Source of the DNA: Thermoanaerobacterium butyriciformans
GTDB taxonomy: Bacteria > Bacillota > Thermoanaerobacteria > Thermoanaerobacterales > Thermoanaerobacteraceae
DNA length: 40,097 nucleotides
Assembly: GCF_017874545.1 (NCBI RefSeq)
Contig: NZ_JAGGLT010000032.1
Span: forward strand, 1 to 40,097
Direction of reading: 5' to 3'
The position numbers and the translations under genes are program-made. The stretch's first letter is position 1. Each line of letters begins with the position of its first letter. Below are positions 38,599-40,097 of the stretch, piece after piece. Under the pieces are notes generated by a model. The model did no database searches and was not told the origin of the DNA. It worked only from the letters and a program-made list of their open reading frames with translations.

Positions 38599-39617
38599 CA
38601 ACTTTTTAATATTTCATATGCTGCACCTTCATCTGTTATAAGGACATCCACCATACCACTGTTACAAGTCGACAAGATTGCATCAGCTTTACTTCTACCT
38701 CCAGAAACAGCTATTAAATTTTTGACATCTTTTAAATCATCTTTTGTAAGAAATATGCTAGGTGTCTCATACACTGTTTCGCCATTTATATTTAGGTAAA
38801 AACCCAATGCCTCCGATGTGGCGCCTGCTTTTTCTAAATAGTCCCTTGTAGATGAAGGTAAATTTCTTCTGTCTGCCATTACATCAGCACGGCCAATCCC
38901 AAAAAGTACTATATCAGCTTTTTTAAGTATATCAATGACGCTTTTTATGTCGGGTTCAATTATAAGAGTTGCTATCGCTTCTTTCCCTATATTGTCAGGT
39001 ATATGGAGCATTTTATATGAGCCCCCTAATTTTTTTGCAAGAACAGAAGCTATCGTATTAGCCTGTTTTTCAACATCGCGGCCTAAGCCACCTCTTGCAG
39101 GTACCACCATTATATCTGACTTTGTATAAGACTGGGGCATCTCATTTGCAACTTCCATTACTGTTGAACCACCAGTCAGCGCTATAATGCTGTCATTTTT
39201 TATAATGCTTTTGAGATAATTTGCAGCAGACTTTCCCATATCTTTCTTTATTAACTGGTCATTATCAACATCGCCAGGTATAACAATAACTTTCTTCAAT
39301 TTTAAGCGGTCTCTCAAAGTTTTCTCCATGTTGTTTAGCCCTTTAAGCTCATGGATAAACTCCTTGAGTTCTTCTAAAAGCTTCTCCCCATCTTTAGTCA
39401 CTGTCATACCTAAAGGATTTATGTCGATAAGGCCTTGGCTTTTCAAAAAAGATACTTCAGTCCTTATTATCCTCTCGCCAATGTTTAATTGATATGATAA
39501 AGCTCTTCTGCCAATTGGCTGACTGAAATATATATTACGCATTATAGTATACCTTTTTTGCAGCAGTTCTATTAACTCAGGCACAATTTTCTGTTGTAGT
39601 GATATTATGTCATTCAT
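38595..39617 (-). CDS. cggR: Central glycolytic genes regulator CggR (SorC family)
   Basis: A 340-residue SorC/DeoR-family repressor. An N-terminal helix-turn-helix (about 27-70, with SYQLNIGERIIRTEVSFLK) is followed by the sugar-binding domain, beginning near 105 with VIVIPGD. That domain contains ALTGGSTVMEVA, VPARGGLGRDVE and VSGGRSKADAI. Fructose 1,6-bisphosphate relieves CggR repression in relatives. It leads the operon cggR-gap-pgk-tpiA-gpmI-eno. AAGAAGG is nine bases before the ATG. A CggR-like operator lies between its promoter and start. Confidence 0.95.
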   Translation of the reverse strand: MNDIISLQQKIVPELIELLQKRYTIMRNIYFSQPIGRRALSYQLNIGERIIRTEVSFLKSQGLIDINPLGMTVTKDGEKLLEELKEFIHELKGLNNMEKTLRDRLKLKKVIVIPGDVDNDQLIKKDMGKSAANYLKSIIKNDSIIALTGGSTVMEVANEMPQSYTKSDIMVVPARGGLGRDVEKQANTIASVLAKKLGGSYKMLHIPDNIGKEAIATLIIEPDIKSVIDILKKADIVLFGIGRADVMADRRNLPSSTRDYLEKAGATSEALGFYLNINGETVYETPSIFLTKDDLKDVKNLIAVSGGRSKADAILSTCNSGMVDVLITDEGAAYEILKSC

Positions 39618-39635
39618 GTATCTAAACCTTCTTCA

Positions 39636-39671
39636 GGACTTTTATTGACCCGTTGTCTTATAACCGTCCCG
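39636..39671 (-). promoter_or_regulatory. CggR-like tandem operator
   Basis: On the minus strand CGGGAC starts at 39671 and CGGGTC 19 bases later. Each is followed after 6 bases by a trailing half-site ending in GAC or GTC (the second is AGTCC). This resembles the Bacillus subtilis CggR operator, two CGGGAC-N6-TGTC repeats with a near-20-base period. It lies about 25-60 bases downstream of the predicted transcription start, fitting a roadblock position. Confidence 0.7.
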
Positions 39672-39703
39672 CTAAATTAATAAATAAATCTACTTCCAAT
39701 ACT

Positions 39704-39732
39704 ATTTTATATTAAGAATCTCATTTTTTCAA
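39704..39732 (-). promoter_or_regulatory. Sigma-A promoter of the cggR glycolytic operon
   Basis: TTGAAA (39727-39732), 17 bases, TAAAAT (39704-39709) on the minus strand. The start is expected near 39697, with an 80-base leader containing the CggR operator. Confidence 0.65.
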
Positions 39733-39740
39733 TAGATTAA

Positions 39741-39770
39741 ATGATAAAAGAGAGCAAAATGCTCTCTCTT
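39741..39770. terminator. Terminator between the rpoN fragment and cggR
   Basis: AGAGAGC (39749-39755) pairs with GCTCTCT (39761-39767) around a 5-base loop. The stem can be extended by A-T pairs on the outside. T-rich sequence follows on both strands (TTTTATC on minus). Confidence 0.75.
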
Positions 39771-39773
39771 TTT

Positions 39774-40028
39774 TCAATATCTTTTTCTCTTGCCTGATGA
39801 TGGAATATTCATTTCTTCTCTATATTTTGCGACAGTTCTTCTTGATATCGTGATTCCTTGGCCAATAAGAATTTCGGCAATCTTTTGATCGCTTAATGTT
39901 TTTTGAGGGTCTTCATCGCTTATCAACTGCCTTATCATCTCTTTTATCATTTCCTGCGAAAATTTTTCACCATCGTCATTTTCAATTCCGTTTTGGAAAA
40001 AGTATGATTTGAGTGTCATAAGTGACAT
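39774..40028 (-). pseudogene. rpoN: C-terminal fragment of RNA polymerase sigma-54 factor (rpoN remnant)
   Basis: The 84 codons correspond to the last fifth of RpoN, a protein of about 450 residues. They include LKSYFFQNGI, KEMIRQLISDEDPQKTLSDQ, a helix-turn-helix, and the RpoN box as ISRRTVAKYREEM, ending PSSGKRKRY. The box, which reads the -24 element, is intact. The core-binding and activator-interacting regions are missing: upstream of codon 1 the same frame has AAA preceded by a TAA stop, and no frame nearby continues the expected RpoN sequence. No ribosome site precedes the ATG. It sits next to cggR, where I recall full rpoN genes in related bacteria. A short expressed peptide is possible but unlikely. 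Confidence 0.75.
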
Positions 40029-40031
40029 TTT

Positions 40032-40097
40032 TTAAGCTACTAATAACAACTCTGCTTGGATTTTACCTGTTTTTGTAAGAATAAATTTGATTTCGAT
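40032..40097 (-). CDS. 3' end of an unidentified frame at the right edge
   Basis: Twenty-one codons, starting I-E-I-K-F-I-L-T-K-T-G-K and ending L-L-L-V-A-stop, are open to the window edge in the same frame as the sigma-54 fragment, whose ATG follows the stop after one codon. It may be the tail of another gene. It might alternatively be a degenerate RpoN N-terminus, since the F-x-L-T-x-T-x-K spacing vaguely recalls F-x-L-x-x-x-Q-K there. Too short to decide. Confidence 0.3.
   Translation of the reverse strand: MEIKFILTKTGKIQAELLLVA

Overview
The window looks like chromosomal DNA of a low-GC, endospore-forming, saccharolytic anaerobe of the Firmicutes. The closest resemblance I recall is to Thermoanaerobacterium/Thermoanaerobacter; this is inferred from protein resemblance and gene order, not from a search. 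Supporting signs are very A/T-rich DNA, a small acid-soluble spore protein, three sigma-H-type promoters, the dnaG-rpoD-trmK-nif3 order and a cggR-gap-pgk-tpiA-gpmI-eno glycolytic operon. Almost everything is on the minus strand; only an ene-reductase (namA-like) and an SGNH esterase are on plus.

Region 1 (about 1-11,430) is a sugar-uptake locus. A LevR-type sigma-54 activator (8682-11429) precedes a three-gene mannose-family PTS (EIIA, EIIB and a fused EIIC-EIID). A second system follows, resembling the N-acetylgalactosamine PTS (EIIB, EIIC, EIID, EIIA), with a HAD phosphatase, a tagatose-bisphosphate aldolase and an AgaS-type isomerase/deaminase. Each PTS has its own -24/-12 sigma-54 promoter. 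The second promoter is embedded in the 3' arm and U-tract of the terminator hairpin that separates the two systems.

Region 2 (about 11,500-22,300) is a mixed housekeeping and accessory stretch: cold-shock protein, sirtuin, a GTG-started spore protein, a YcdB-like secreted protein, an NfuA-type Fe-S scaffold, ene-reductase, TPM and LemA proteins, an fRMsr-like GAF protein, Lgt, a GH18 lipoprotein, a ComEC-like metallo-beta-lactamase lipoprotein with its DUF3006 partner, tRNA-Ala, the esterase and two tRNA-Val genes.

Region 3 (about 22,300-32,550) holds information-processing genes: manA, deoD, mnmA, RNase P RNA, nif3-like, trmK (downstream of tRNA-Asn and a CAU tRNA on one promoter), rpoD, dnaG with sigma-H promoters, dgt, secG and a DUF134 regulator.

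Region 4 (about 32,600-39,750) is the central glycolytic operon under CggR, with a promoter, a CggR-like operator downstream of it, and a hairpin at the cggR/gap junction. At the right edge is a C-terminal fragment of sigma-54 (rpoN), just after a stop codon in the same frame; this looks like an rpoN remnant. At the left edge is the 5' end of a DUF6788-like gene with its own sigma-H-like promoter.
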